From Pseudomonas muyukensis (lineage in GTDB: Bacteria; Pseudomonadota; Gammaproteobacteria; Pseudomonadales; Pseudomonadaceae): 64,000 nt of DNA. The stretch lies in contig NZ_CP077073.1 in the NCBI RefSeq assembly GCF_019139535.1, forward strand, positions 3,190,501 through 3,254,500, given 5' to 3'. Within the stretch, counting starts at the first letter, position 1; every line of letters begins with the position of its first letter. This document shows positions 55,978-64,000 of this stretch, one piece after another. The translations under genes and the position numbers were made by a program. The notes under the pieces were generated by a model that worked only from the letters and a program-made list of their open reading frames with translations, had not been told where the DNA came from and ran no database searches.

Positions 55978-56700
55978 TTAGCGCTGGCTGGCCAGGCGTT
56001 GCTGGGCGGCGGCGCAGCCATTGATCTCCACCGCCTTTTGCAGGAAACCCTGGCGTTGCTGCGGGTCGAGCTCGCCAAGCAGGCGGTAGATTTCCGCCTG
56101 ATAATCGCGTTGGCGTCCCCACTGCATCTGCAACCCCTGCGGCCGGGCGCGGCTGCAGGCCAGGCGCGTCGCCGGTTGCGGGTAGTAGGGCGCGTACAAG
56201 GTGGCCATGCTGGGCACCGCTGCCAACGCCTCGCGGTAGGCAGGGCTGGCATTGTAAGGCGTACACCAACGGGCAATGGCCAGGGCCGGCGGCGCGAAGC
56301 CCTGCTTGAGGCTGGCCTCCAGCAATGGGCAGGCAGCGTCGGCGATCTGCCCGGCAGGCAGGTAGGTGGTGTAATACAGCGCCAGGCGATACTGGGCCAC
56401 CGGATGGCCAAGGGCGACCGAGCGCTTGAGCAATGCCACGGCCGACGGCAGGGTATGGGCCATGGCCTGGCCCTGGCGGCTCAGCTCGGGGTCGCTGGCC
56501 GAGGCGCGCAGCGGGCTGGCACTGTCGTCCTGGCTGTCGGCCTGCTCCAGCAACGGCAGGGCCTGGCGATACAGCAGGTCGGCATGGGGGTCGATGTTCA
56601 CCTCCAGCGCCTGCGCGGCAAAAGCCGCCAGCATCAGTGGCAAAAGGGTCATGCGACTGGTGCGCATGGCCAACAGCTGGGGGGCGACAGGGGAAGTCAT
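55978..56700 (-). CDS. Exported Sel1-repeat-like protein
   Basis: A 240-residue protein with a signal-type segment (MRTSRMTLLPLMLAAFAAQALE); starts at 56700 or 56667 are both possible. The mature part has helical-repeat character: AVALLKRSVALGHPVAQYRLALYY and ADAACPLLEASLKQGFAPPALAIARW resemble Sel1/TPR motifs. The end, YRLLGELDPQQRQGFLQKAVEINGCAAAQQRLASQ, contains a further repeat. Such proteins act as scaffolds in the periplasm. No catalytic motif was seen, and the function is unknown. Confidence 0.75.
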   Translation of the reverse strand: MTSPVAPQLLAMRTSRMTLLPLMLAAFAAQALEVNIDPHADLLYRQALPLLEQADSQDDSASPLRASASDPELSRQGQAMAHTLPSAVALLKRSVALGHPVAQYRLALYYTTYLPAGQIADAACPLLEASLKQGFAPPALAIARWCTPYNASPAYREALAAVPSMATLYAPYYPQPATRLACSRARPQGLQMQWGRQRDYQAEIYRLLGELDPQQRQGFLQKAVEINGCAAAQQRLASQR

Positions 56701-56792
56701 GGCAGGTACGCGTATGCCTCAGGCGGATCAGGAGCGACGACGGCGTATTCTAGCCAGCCAGCGTGCTTCGCCGAAAGCCCGATACGTCGCTA

Positions 56793-57878
56793 TCAGGCCG
56801 GCTTGATCGGTGAAACCTTGCGCAGGGCGTGGTTTTCCTGGGCCAGGCCGAGCTTGGCGGTGATCACTTTGGCTAACGCGTTGTTACCCAGGTCGTTGAA
56901 ATGCAGGCGGTCGACGAACAGGTCCTGGGTAAAGGCCGGCGAACTGCCGAGCATGCAGTTCATGTCGTAGCAGGGGATCGGCTCGGCCTGGCTCTTGATG
57001 CGACGGAAGAAGGCCATGTGCAGTTGGCTGTCGAAAGCGCCACCGATCAGGCGGTCGAAGTTCGACGGTTGGCGCTCGAGCGCGGCCAGCATGGCCTGCT
57101 CGCCGCCCGGCAGGGTCTCCCGGCACCAGGGCAGCAGTGGCTGGAGGATGAAGGTGAGGGTGGTATGGCCGTCGGCCAGCAAACGGTCCCATTGCCGCAG
57201 GGTGCGGCCGATGCTGTCGGCGGCGCGGATCAGGCGTTTGTCCGGGCTCGACAGCGCTTCGATGTCTGGCCATGGCGGCACGCGGCGTGGCGCCAAGGCC
57301 TGGCCCAGGCGTTGCCAGAGCGATTCGCGGCGCGCGGGGGCCGTTGCCTGCACGCCTTCGTTGAAGCGGTTGAGGAAGTCCTGGTAGGCCTGGGCCCTTT
57401 GCGGGTCCTGGCTGCCGGCCAGCACTTCGCCGAGGGTCTCCTGGGCCAGGGTGTTCAGGCCGCTGAGCAGCACCACATGGCCGATCTGGCCAAAGCGGTG
57501 CTGGTGGGTGAGAAACATCAGCAGTTCCTGGGTCGCGTTGAGCCCACAGCCGGCCAGGCTCAGCCAGACCTCGCCGGTCAGCTGCGACAGGTACGAGGCC
57601 ACCGTGTGCTCATCGGAACTGGCGCCGATGCCCATGGCCGTGGAACCGCCCACCAGCACATTGACCCGCGCCGCGCCACCGCGTTCGGCCACCGAAAAGC
57701 GCTTGCCAGCGCAGTGGCTGTAGCGCAGCCCCAGGGCATCGGTGTTGATGGTGCCGGAGCGGTAGCCGCGCTCATGCACGTAGAGCATCTGCGGCGCCCG
57801 CCGACTGCCCCGTTGCACAAAGCGCTGGTAGTCCTGGGACAGTGGGCTGCCTGGCGGGGTGTCGTCGATTGGGGTCAC
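56793..57878 (-). CDS. SGNH/GDSL-like hydrolase of a putative N-oxygenase operon
   Basis: A 361-residue protein with the SGNH blocks: NVLVGGSTAMG (S79), a block-II-like LAGCGLNATQELL, LSGLN (N142) and DRLHFNDLG (D323, H326). It thus has a complete putative Ser-Asp-His triad with the oxyanion Gly and Asn, so an esterase, acyltransferase or thioesterase-like activity is plausible. No signal peptide, hence cytoplasmic. GTG 57878 has AAGGAG five bases upstream. It is the third gene after the YqcI/YcgG and LysE genes (25-base gap), so it is probably co-transcribed. Confidence 0.8.
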   Translation of the reverse strand: MTPIDDTPPGSPLSQDYQRFVQRGSRRAPQMLYVHERGYRSGTINTDALGLRYSHCAGKRFSVAERGGAARVNVLVGGSTAMGIGASSDEHTVASYLSQLTGEVWLSLAGCGLNATQELLMFLTHQHRFGQIGHVVLLSGLNTLAQETLGEVLAGSQDPQRAQAYQDFLNRFNEGVQATAPARRESLWQRLGQALAPRRVPPWPDIEALSSPDKRLIRAADSIGRTLRQWDRLLADGHTTLTFILQPLLPWCRETLPGGEQAMLAALERQPSNFDRLIGGAFDSQLHMAFFRRIKSQAEPIPCYDMNCMLGSSPAFTQDLFVDRLHFNDLGNNALAKVITAKLGLAQENHALRKVSPIKPA

Positions 57879-57903
57879 GGGCGCTCCTTGGGCGCAGCTC
57901 GGC

Positions 57904-58536
57904 TCAGGCCGCCAGCGCCTTGAGGTTGTAGGCCAGGCCGACGCCGGCGATCAGCAGCAGCGCCACGCCGGAGGCCAGGCTGATGACACGGTTGCTGCGC
58001 GGCGAGGCGAGCTTGCCGATGGCGAAGATGTACAGGCTGAGCACGGCGAAGTCGATGGCGATCCACAGCAGCGACAGCACCAGCATGCTTTTGCCGAACG
58101 ATTCGGTGATCTGGATGAACTGCGGGAAAAAGGAAATGAAGAAGATGATGTCCTTGGGGTTGGAAATACCCACCATGAAGCCCTGCAGCAAGCCGCCACG
58201 CCCCGGCTGTTGCACCGGCGTATCCGCTGCGGCGCGGTCGGCCGTGGGCTGCATGGCTTCGCGCAGGGTGCCCAGGGCGATGTAGCCGATGAACAGGCAA
58301 CCCAGCAGGCTCATGCCATTGAGCCAGGTCTTGTCGATGGCCGCGCTGGTCATGATGATCCAGGCCGCGGCGCCGATCAGCACCAGTGACGCCCAGTTGG
58401 TGCCCACGGCGGTGAACAGCGCCTTGCGCGAGCCCGAGGCGGCGGCGGTATTGACGATCAGCGCCACCACCGGGCCAGGGGTGGCGATCAGCAGCAGGAC
58501 GGTGAGGGCGTAGGTGGCGGTCAGTGCGGTATTCAC
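57904..58536 (-). CDS. LysE-family amino-acid/metabolite exporter
   Basis: A 210-residue inner-membrane protein with six helices. TATYALTVLLLIATPGPVVALIVNTAAASG is the LysE/RhtB opening; VGISNPKDIIFFISFFPQFI is the characteristic NPK motif. GTG 58536 is the start that directly follows the upstream stop codon (two bases apart), with GAGAA before it. It probably exports the product of the adjacent N-oxygenase-like enzyme or a related amino acid. Confidence 0.9.
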   Translation of the reverse strand: MNTALTATYALTVLLLIATPGPVVALIVNTAAASGSRKALFTAVGTNWASLVLIGAAAWIIMTSAAIDKTWLNGMSLLGCLFIGYIALGTLREAMQPTADRAAADTPVQQPGRGGLLQGFMVGISNPKDIIFFISFFPQFIQITESFGKSMLVLSLLWIAIDFAVLSLYIFAIGKLASPRSNRVISLASGVALLLIAGVGLAYNLKALAA

Positions 58537-58538
58537 GT

Positions 58539-59312
58539 TCAGTTCTCGATCAGGGGGGCAGCAGTTGCGGTATGGAACGGGCAGCGCGCCGGGTTCAGCG
58601 AACCGGGCTCCTGCAGTTGGTATTGGCGCCACTCGAAATTGTCGTCCTGGCCGAAGAAGCCAAGGGAGTCTGGCATTACGCCGTCGTTGTAGTGGTGCAC
58701 CCGGTCGCGAATCCGCGCGCGGATGCGCTGGCCGCTTTCGGTACCGGCGCTGGCCACTTCGTCGAAGCTTTCCCGGGGGTTGATGACGAAGGCGATGTGC
58801 TGGCCCAGGTTGCGGCTTTTCATCAGCTGGTGGCCGGGGAAGCTCATGTTGACGAACAGCGGCATGCCGGCGAAGCAGAACGCCCAGCGCGGGTCGTGGG
58901 GGTCTTGCGGCACCTCGGCTGGCCAGGGTTGCGGGTCGCGGGCGTGAACCTGGTGCAATACCTCCCAGGCCAGGCCCTGCTGGGCGGCGAGCGTGCTGGC
59001 CGGGTCGGTTTGCAGAAACACCAGCAGCGGGTGACCGATGCGCTGCTTGAGCGGGAGCGGTTCGACGGTGCGGATGTAGTCGGCCAGGCCCCGGGCGATA
59101 TCGTCGGCCAAACGCTCGGCACGGGCGAAAATCACATGGCAGGTGCGCGCGGTGACCGCCTTGCGCCCGAACAGGCAAGGGAAGTCGGGGTTGGCCAGGG
59201 TCTGCTTGAAGTGTTCTATGGTCTTGTGCGTCCAGTGGTGCCGGTTGTGCACATGTTCATCGGCCAGCTCTAGCGCATCCAGGCGGTAGCAGTTTCCATA
59301 ACCCGTAAACAT
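58539..59312 (-). CDS. YqcI/YcgG-family protein, putative haem-dependent N-oxygenase
   Basis: A 257-residue protein of the YqcI/YcgG family. FPCLFGRKAV, HARDPQPWPAEVPQDPHDPRWAFCFAGMPLFVNMS, AFVINPRESFD and DSLGFFGQDDNFEWRQYQL match its conserved blocks (compare B. subtilis YcgG). Characterised relatives such as GntA (guanitoxin) and DcsA (cycloserine) are haem enzymes that N-hydroxylate guanidino or amino groups, so this enzyme may make an N-oxygenated amino acid derivative. It is the first gene of a three-gene operon with a LysE exporter and an SGNH hydrolase, divergent from a LysR regulator. Its substrate is unknown. Confidence 0.85.
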   Translation of the reverse strand: MFTGYGNCYRLDALELADEHVHNRHHWTHKTIEHFKQTLANPDFPCLFGRKAVTARTCHVIFARAERLADDIARGLADYIRTVEPLPLKQRIGHPLLVFLQTDPASTLAAQQGLAWEVLHQVHARDPQPWPAEVPQDPHDPRWAFCFAGMPLFVNMSFPGHQLMKSRNLGQHIAFVINPRESFDEVASAGTESGQRIRARIRDRVHHYNDGVMPDSLGFFGQDDNFEWRQYQLQEPGSLNPARCPFHTATAAPLIEN

Positions 59313-59485
59313 GATTTCCCCAGGTCTATCGATGTGACCGCGTCAAGGTGATTTTTCCGTCATATCCATGCGGGTTGGCTATATAAAATTGTTATTTAGC
59401 GGCATTTTCCGTGAGGGTCGCTGCGTTGTAAAACGCCTGGAACTATGACCTACTATGAGCCTTGCTAATGCTCTGGAAGGCGCTC

Positions 59486-60406
59486 ATGTCGGAACGGATT
59501 CAAGCCTTGCATGCCCTGCGGGCCTTCGAAGTGGCCTCGCGCTACGGCTCTTTCACCCGCGCCGCCCAGGAACTGGCCCTGACCCAGGGCGCGGTCAGCC
59601 ATCACATCAAGACCCTCGAGGCGTTGTTCGGTTGCGACCTGTTCGAACGCCGCGGCCCCAAGTTGCGCCTGACCGAGCACGGCCGGCTGCTGGCCCAGGA
59701 GCTCAAGGTCGGTTTCAAGATCATCGAGAACGCCTGCGCGCTGTTGCGCCAGGACCGTTACGGCATCCGTCTCAAGGCGCCGTCGACGCTCACCGTGCGC
59801 TGGCTGCTGCGGGCGTTGGACGGGTTCAAGAAGGCCGACAACAGCTGCGCGGTGCAACTGTCCAGCGTGTGGATGGACATCGACGCGGTGGATTTCTATT
59901 CCGAGCCCTACGACTGCGCCATCCTGCTGGGCAATGGCCGTTTCCCGGCCGAGGTCGAGAGCCTCAAGCTGTTCGACGAGTGGCTGATCCCCGTGTGCCA
60001 CCCCGGCTACCTTGGCAACCCCGCGCCGCCGCTGTCGGTACTCGACGATTGCGAGCTGCTGCACCCCTCGCCGGACCGGCGCGATTGGCGGCGCTGGCTG
60101 GCGCGCCTGGACGCCCTGGAGATCGGCATCGACCAGGGCCAGGTGTTCGACACCCTCGACCAGGGCATCTCGGCGGCCCAGCAGGGCCTGGGCATTTCGG
60201 TGGTCGACCTGGTGCTGGCCAGCGCCGACCTGGCGGCGGGCAACCTGGTCACGCCATTCCCCCAGGCGGTGGCCACCGGCGACGGCTACTACATGACCTG
60301 GCTCAAGGCCAGCCCCAAGGCCCACCAGATGCACAAGCTGCGGGATTATCTGGTGGCGCAGGTGCCGGCGTTGGCGCACAAGGACATCAGTTATCTGTAT
60401 GGGTGA
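59486..60406 (+). CDS. LysR-family regulator of the YqcI/YcgG operon
   Basis: A 306-residue LysR regulator of the GcvA type. YGSFTRAAQELALTQGAVSHHIKTLEALFGCDLFERRG is the winged helix; the effector domain begins RLKAPSTLTVRWLLRAL. ATG 59486 has GGAAGG six bases upstream. It is divergent from the YqcI/YcgG gene with an AT-rich 173-base gap between them (TATATAAAATTGTTATTTA around 59380), the usual place for LysR-controlled promoters. Its ligand is probably linked to the metabolite handled by the operon. Confidence 0.87.
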   Translation: MSERIQALHALRAFEVASRYGSFTRAAQELALTQGAVSHHIKTLEALFGCDLFERRGPKLRLTEHGRLLAQELKVGFKIIENACALLRQDRYGIRLKAPSTLTVRWLLRALDGFKKADNSCAVQLSSVWMDIDAVDFYSEPYDCAILLGNGRFPAEVESLKLFDEWLIPVCHPGYLGNPAPPLSVLDDCELLHPSPDRRDWRRWLARLDALEIGIDQGQVFDTLDQGISAAQQGLGISVVDLVLASADLAAGNLVTPFPQAVATGDGYYMTWLKASPKAHQMHKLRDYLVAQVPALAHKDISYLYG

Positions 60407-60626
60407 TATTGCATTGTAGTGACGGCTATCGACTCATCCAGGCCGTAGTGTCTAATGCGATGGCGTGCGTTGCTTGATCTTGCCGGGCGTTTGGTACGTA
60501 AAACGTCTGCTCTTCTCGTATTCAAAAAGGTTCACCTGTTAATTTTACTAGTTTCTGATCCCCCTTTTTCGGCGTGACAATAGCGTTGAATCGGCGTTGT
60601 GCCGAATGCAATGAGAGGGTACGAAA

Positions 60627-61265
60627 ATGTCTACTGAAATAAGCGCTGTCGCTGCGGCTGATGGACGGGGTGTAAGTGAGAGCTGGTATGTTGAAAACGG
60701 CTTCCCTTTTACTGTTTCACACACACGGCTGCCAACGAAGAACGGTGTGTTTTACGTGGTGCAGGTGCAGTTGTACAGTGGAGAGATTGCTTCGGTAACT
60801 ACCATTCCTGAAGGGGATAAAAAATTTGTTAATTGCAGGCCGGTGGATTTGGTTAATACTTATGGAGCCTGTAGATTTTACAAGTTTGGACCGGCGAGGA
60901 GTATTCGCAAACCTTCGCTCGACGTGGATGGGCCGATCGATATCAGGGAGAATGTGCTTACGTTGAGTAGTCATCTCCTATGTAGATCTGACGAAGCTGG
61001 CTCGTATACTCACCCGATGGATATGGTGATCATTGATAAAGGCTACTATAAGAAAATAAAAGATTCTTACCCGGATGAGTCAGTTGAAACCATTATGGCT
61101 GACCGCGATCATCGCGCGCACAAGGAATTTTCTACACTCTCTGGACGATACGACTTTGGCGTTAGATTTTCCTATGAAGTGAGGGTGGACGAAAATGGCT
61201 ATCATTTTGTGATGAAGTTGGAGTACATCTCCTCAGGAAAAAAAGCCATTTTTTCGGTGTCTTGA
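60627..61265 (+). CDS. AT-rich orphan protein of unknown function
   Basis: A 212-residue protein with no recognisable domain, signal peptide or membrane helix. It is a mixed alpha/beta sequence with several beta-like segments (GVFYVVQVQLYSGEIASVTTI, YDFGVRFSYEVRVDENGYHFVMKLEYI) and lysine- and tyrosine-rich text, unlike its neighbours. GAGAGGG precedes ATG 60627. The gene and flanks (about 60420-61400) are markedly AT-rich; for example only 24 of the 60 bases 60781-60840 are G or C. It is probably horizontally acquired. The preceding 220 bases (60407-60626) hold no other gene. Confidence 0.8.
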   Translation: MSTEISAVAAADGRGVSESWYVENGFPFTVSHTRLPTKNGVFYVVQVQLYSGEIASVTTIPEGDKKFVNCRPVDLVNTYGACRFYKFGPARSIRKPSLDVDGPIDIRENVLTLSSHLLCRSDEAGSYTHPMDMVIIDKGYYKKIKDSYPDESVETIMADRDHRAHKEFSTLSGRYDFGVRFSYEVRVDENGYHFVMKLEYISSGKKAIFSVS

Positions 61266-61453
61266 AGGTTGATGAACTGGCCACCATGCAGGAACGGATT
61301 GAGGGTTTTCTAAAAAGTTTCCGGTGGCGATCAGGCAAGGCAGGCGTATGCAAAGCATGACGATGGGCACGCTTAAATATTCTTTCTGACCCAGCACGCT
61401 GGCGTATAGCGGTGACGCCAAGTGCCGAGCTACCGTTCCAAGTGCCTGCAGCT

Positions 61454-62365
61454 CTACCGCCCCCCCTGATCACGCCCGGTTTTCAGCAATAGCTGCTCCA
61501 CCATGAAGTCGATGAACACCCGCAACTTCGGCGGCATCTGCCCGCCCGAGGGCCACAGCAGGTAAAAACTGCCGCGCCGCTCCATGAACCCATCGAGCAC
61601 GCTCACCAGCCTGCCGGCCGCCAGTTCCTTGTGCACGCTGAAGTCCGGCAGGCAGGTGATGCCGCGATCATTGAGGGCAAAGCAGATGCGCGTCTCGACA
61701 TGGTTGCAGACCATGGCGATCGGAATGCTGTAGTCCTGCTCGGGGTGCTCCCGGCGCAGCGGCCAGACTTCCAGCTTGCCGGTGCTGGGGAAGCGATAGT
61801 GCAGGCAGCGGTGCCCGGCCAGATCGCGCGGGTGCTGCGGTATGCCGTGTGCGGCCAGGTAGGCCGGGGAGGCGACCAGGCGGTGCTGGAAGTGCCCGAG
61901 AAACTTGGCGTTGAGGCGCGAATCCAGCGGCTGGCCACCGCGCATCACCACATCGAAACCTTCGCCGACGATATCCACCATGCGGTCGCTGAAGTCCAGG
62001 TCCAGCTCGATGTCGGGGTAGCGCGCCATGAATTCAGCCAGCGCCGGCATCACCAGCCCGGTCACCTGCGGCAGGCTGACGCGCAAGCGCCCGCGTGGGG
62101 TGCTGCTGGCCTGGGACAGCGCCTGCTCGGTGGCTTCGATCTCGGCCAGGATGCGCTGGCTGCGCTCGAGAAACAATGCGCCTTCGGCGGTCAGGGTAAT
62201 GCTGCGAGTGCTGCGGTGGAACAGGCGCACCCCCAGGCGTTGCTCCAGGCGTGCCACGCGCTTGCCCACCGCCGAGGCGCTGATGCCCAGGGATTGGCCG
62301 GCGGCGACGAAACTGCCGGCTTCGGCGATTCGGTTGAACACCACGAAGCCGCTGAGGCTGTCCAT
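61454..62365 (-). CDS. LysR-family regulator of the adjacent MFS exporter
   Basis: A 303-residue LysR protein of the large LTTR subgroup with the signature GSFVAAGQSLGISASAVGKRVARLEQRLGVRLFHRSTRSITLT. The effector domain has FDVVMRGGQPLDSRLNAKFLG and CLPDFSVHKELAAGRLVSVL, typical of regulators of quinone and aromatic-stress genes. It is divergent from the MFS gene (114 bases between starts), so it probably controls it. Confidence 0.88.
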   Translation of the reverse strand: MDSLSGFVVFNRIAEAGSFVAAGQSLGISASAVGKRVARLEQRLGVRLFHRSTRSITLTAEGALFLERSQRILAEIEATEQALSQASSTPRGRLRVSLPQVTGLVMPALAEFMARYPDIELDLDFSDRMVDIVGEGFDVVMRGGQPLDSRLNAKFLGHFQHRLVASPAYLAAHGIPQHPRDLAGHRCLHYRFPSTGKLEVWPLRREHPEQDYSIPIAMVCNHVETRICFALNDRGITCLPDFSVHKELAAGRLVSVLDGFMERRGSFYLLWPSGGQMPPKLRVFIDFMVEQLLLKTGRDQGGR

Positions 62366-62479
62366 GTTGCGCTCCTATTGCGGACATTGGTGTCCGGTAT
62401 GAATGGCATTCTAACCGTCTTTTTCCGTAATGCCCCGCTGTCAGAAGATACCCGCCTTGATCGACAGTTGGAGGCATCC

Positions 62480-63691
62480 ATGCATACACCTTCCCCCGCG
62501 GCATGCGCCGCCGAACCTAGCGCCCAGGCGGCGCGGCTGCCCTTGGGTGGGCTGCTGGCCCTGGCCCTGACCGGCTTCATCGCCATCCTCAGCGAGACCC
62601 TGCCGGCCGGCCTGCTCGACCAGATCGCCACGGGCATGGGCATCAGCCAGGCCATGGCCGGGCAGTGGGTCACCGCCTACGCGCTGGGCTCGTTGCTCAC
62701 GGCGATTCCGCTGGTGACCTTGACCCAGGGCTGGTTTCGGCGCCGGGCCTTGTTGCTGGCCATCGGTGGTTTCGTGCTGGGCAACGGGCTGACCGCTGTT
62801 TCAGCGGATAACACCTTGACCTTGCTGCTGCGCTTTCTGACCGGCGCCGCCGCCGGGCTGGCCTGGGGCCTGATCGCCGGCCATGCCCGGCGCATGGTGG
62901 CGCCGGCGCAGCAGGGCAAGGCGATGGCTGTGGCGATGCTGGGGCAGCCCATCGCGCTGTCGCTGGGGTTGCCGATCGGCACCTGGCTAGGCGCCTGGCT
63001 GGGCTGGCGCGCCACGTTCGTGTTGGTGACGCTGGCGGCACTGTTGCTGGTGGCTTGGGTGCTGCGGGCGGTGCCGGATTTCCCCGGCCAGGTGGCGGGC
63101 CGACGCCCGGCGGCGCTGGGGGTGTTGCGCACACCTGGGGTGGCGCGGGTGTTGCTGGTGATCCTGGCGTGGATCCTGGGACACAACATTCTCTATACCT
63201 ACATCGTGCCGCTGTTGGCGGCGCTGGGCATGGCGGGCGCGGTCGGCCAGGTGCTGATGACCTTCGGCCTGGCATCGTTGGCCGGCATCGTTCTGGTTGG
63301 CCTGGGCGTGGACCGTCACCTGCGCGCGCTGGTGCTGGCATGCCTGGCAGGCTTTGCCCTGGCCACACTGGCGTTGGGCCAGGTGCAGGGCTCGGCGTGG
63401 CTGATGCATGCCAGCGTGGCGCTGTGGGGCTTGACCTATGGTGGCGCGCCGACCTTGCTGCAGACCGCCTGTGCCGATGCAGCGGGCGAGGGCGGCGATG
63501 TGGCGCAGTCGATGCTGGTGACGGTGTGGAACAGTGCCATCGCCCTGGGCGGGATCATCGGCGGCTTGTTGTTGACCGGGGCCGGGGTGGCATCCTTTGG
63601 CGCGGTGGTGCTGGGGTTGGTCGCCGTGGCCGGGTGGCTGGTGCTAGGCGGGCGCCGGGCCGGGTTCGCCAGTGGCGCCCGGCGGGGATGA
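62480..63691 (+). CDS. DHA1-family MFS exporter (Bcr/AraJ-like)
   Basis: A 403-residue membrane protein with 12 helices. GFIAILSETLPAGLLDQIATGMGISQAMAGQWVTAYALGSLL is the classic start of the DHA1 drug/arabinose exporters, with GAAAGLAWGLIAGHARRM and LGQPIALSLGLPIGTWLGAWLGWR giving motif B/C-like sequences. ATG 62480 has TTGGAGG seven bases upstream. It exports an unknown drug, sugar or amino acid. The downstream REP begins 2-6 bases after the stop. Confidence 0.88.
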   Translation: MHTPSPAACAAEPSAQAARLPLGGLLALALTGFIAILSETLPAGLLDQIATGMGISQAMAGQWVTAYALGSLLTAIPLVTLTQGWFRRRALLLAIGGFVLGNGLTAVSADNTLTLLLRFLTGAAAGLAWGLIAGHARRMVAPAQQGKAMAVAMLGQPIALSLGLPIGTWLGAWLGWRATFVLVTLAALLLVAWVLRAVPDFPGQVAGRRPAALGVLRTPGVARVLLVILAWILGHNILYTYIVPLLAALGMAGAVGQVLMTFGLASLAGIVLVGLGVDRHLRALVLACLAGFALATLALGQVQGSAWLMHASVALWGLTYGGAPTLLQTACADAAGEGGDVAQSMLVTVWNSAIALGGIIGGLLLTGAGVASFGAVVLGLVAVAGWLVLGGRRAGFASGARRG

Positions 63692-63696
63692 TGCGC

Positions 63697-63760
63697 GCCA
63701 GCCAGGCTGGTGCCTACGGGCTGGGAGGGCAAGGCTGTAGGAGCCGGCTTGCTGGCACGG
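63697..63760. repeat. Imperfect inverted REP pair before polB
   Basis: GCCAGCCAGGCTGGTGCCTAC and, inverted, GTAGGAGCCGGCTTGCTGGC. It ends 42 bases before the polB start and covers much of its upstream region. Confidence 0.75.
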
Positions 63761-63801
63761 TAGAATCGGCATTTGCGCTCCAGCTTTGCGAGGTTCACGC
63801 G

Positions 63802-64000
63802 GTGCAGTTGCAACGGGGCTTTGTCCTCACCCGTCATTGGCATGACACGCCCGAAGGCGCCTGCGTGGAATTCTGGCTGGCCACCGACCAGGGCCCCAGG
63901 CGGCTACGCCTGGCGCCCCAGCCTTCGGTGGCGTTCATTCCTGCGGCACAGGCCGATCACGCCCGGGCGCTGCTGGCCAACGAGCCGGGCGTCGAGCTCA
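63802..64000 (+). CDS. polB: DNA polymerase II, N-terminal part
   Basis: The first 66 residues of a family B polymerase, cut by the window end. RGFVLTRHWHDTPEGACVEFWLATDQGPRRLRL and QPSVAFIPAAQADHARALL align with the start of E. coli PolB (GFILTRHWRDTP.., WLATDNGP). The start is GTG 63802. PolB is an SOS-inducible repair polymerase with proofreading; no clear LexA box (CTG-N10-CAG) was found between 63692 and 63802. Confidence 0.93.
   Translation, partial: MQLQRGFVLTRHWHDTPEGACVEFWLATDQGPRRLRLAPQPSVAFIPAAQADHARALLANEPGVEL

Noticed and set aside
63692..63801. LexA box upstream of polB
   Set aside because: No CTG-N10-CAG match was found, although polB is often SOS-controlled.

Overview
The window is high-GC DNA with the codon habits and repeat families of a Pseudomonas, most likely of the P. 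putida/P. entomophila group. The evidence is the many REP palindromes of the GTAGGAGCSGSCTTG type, quinate/shikimate and polyamine catabolic genes, a CzcCBA metal pump, and a polB gene entering at the right edge. This placement is inferred from gene content and repeats only. No rRNA, tRNA, CRISPR array, phage or insertion-sequence transposase was recognised.

Layout. 1-318 is the tail of a non-ribosomal peptide synthetase (last carrier domain). 428-4650 holds an Old Yellow Enzyme reductase, threonine deaminase (ilvA) and an iron alcohol dehydrogenase. In front of ilvA lies what reads as a complete isoleucine attenuator: a 21-codon leader peptide, an antiterminator and a terminator. 4702-5113 is a tandem REP array. 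5139-11037 carries a Cys/His protein, a VOC protein, a GapN-like dehydrogenase and a CHASE-GGDEF-EAL protein.

11168-29167 is one 18-kb minus-strand exopolysaccharide operon of 16 genes joined mostly by ATGA overlaps. In transcription order it encodes UDP-glucose dehydrogenase, a sugar-nucleotide epimerase, the priming sugar transferase, a kinase-like ATPase, Wza-like export lipoprotein, Wzz/GumC-like co-polymerase, three glycosyltransferases, Wzy-like polymerase, polysaccharide deacetylase, Wzx-like flippase, a secreted glycosidase-like protein, two acetyltransferases and a YdjC/ChbG deacetylase. Together they make, polymerise, modify and export a probably uronic-acid-containing polysaccharide. 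Two of its genes look damaged or altered: one glycosyltransferase carries an in-frame REP pair, another has a frameshifted C-terminus. A divergent sulfatase-like membrane protein follows at 29551-31245.

31246-32288 has no gene; it is a repeat mosaic of 11-bp and 6-bp tandem repeats and a large inverted repeat. 32289-36161 is a serine-use unit (LysR regulator, serine dehydratase, serine transporter). 37144-42140 is a polyamine (gamma-glutamylputrescine) unit with a divergent AraC regulator. 42255-48157 is a quinate/shikimate unit (MHS transporter, QuiC, TetR, QsuD/AroE-like dehydrogenase, AroQ) leading to protocatechuate, with a PcaR-like operator and Crc/Hfq-type motifs. 48449-54155 is czcCBA.

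54209-57878 contains DoxX and ferric-reductase-like membrane proteins, a second REP array and a Sel1-like protein. 56793-60406 is a small operon of a YqcI/YcgG-type putative haem N-oxygenase, a LysE exporter and an SGNH hydrolase with a divergent LysR regulator; it is the best candidate for an undescribed pathway. 60627-61265 is an AT-rich orphan gene. 61454-63691 is a LysR/MFS divergent pair, and polB starts at 63802.
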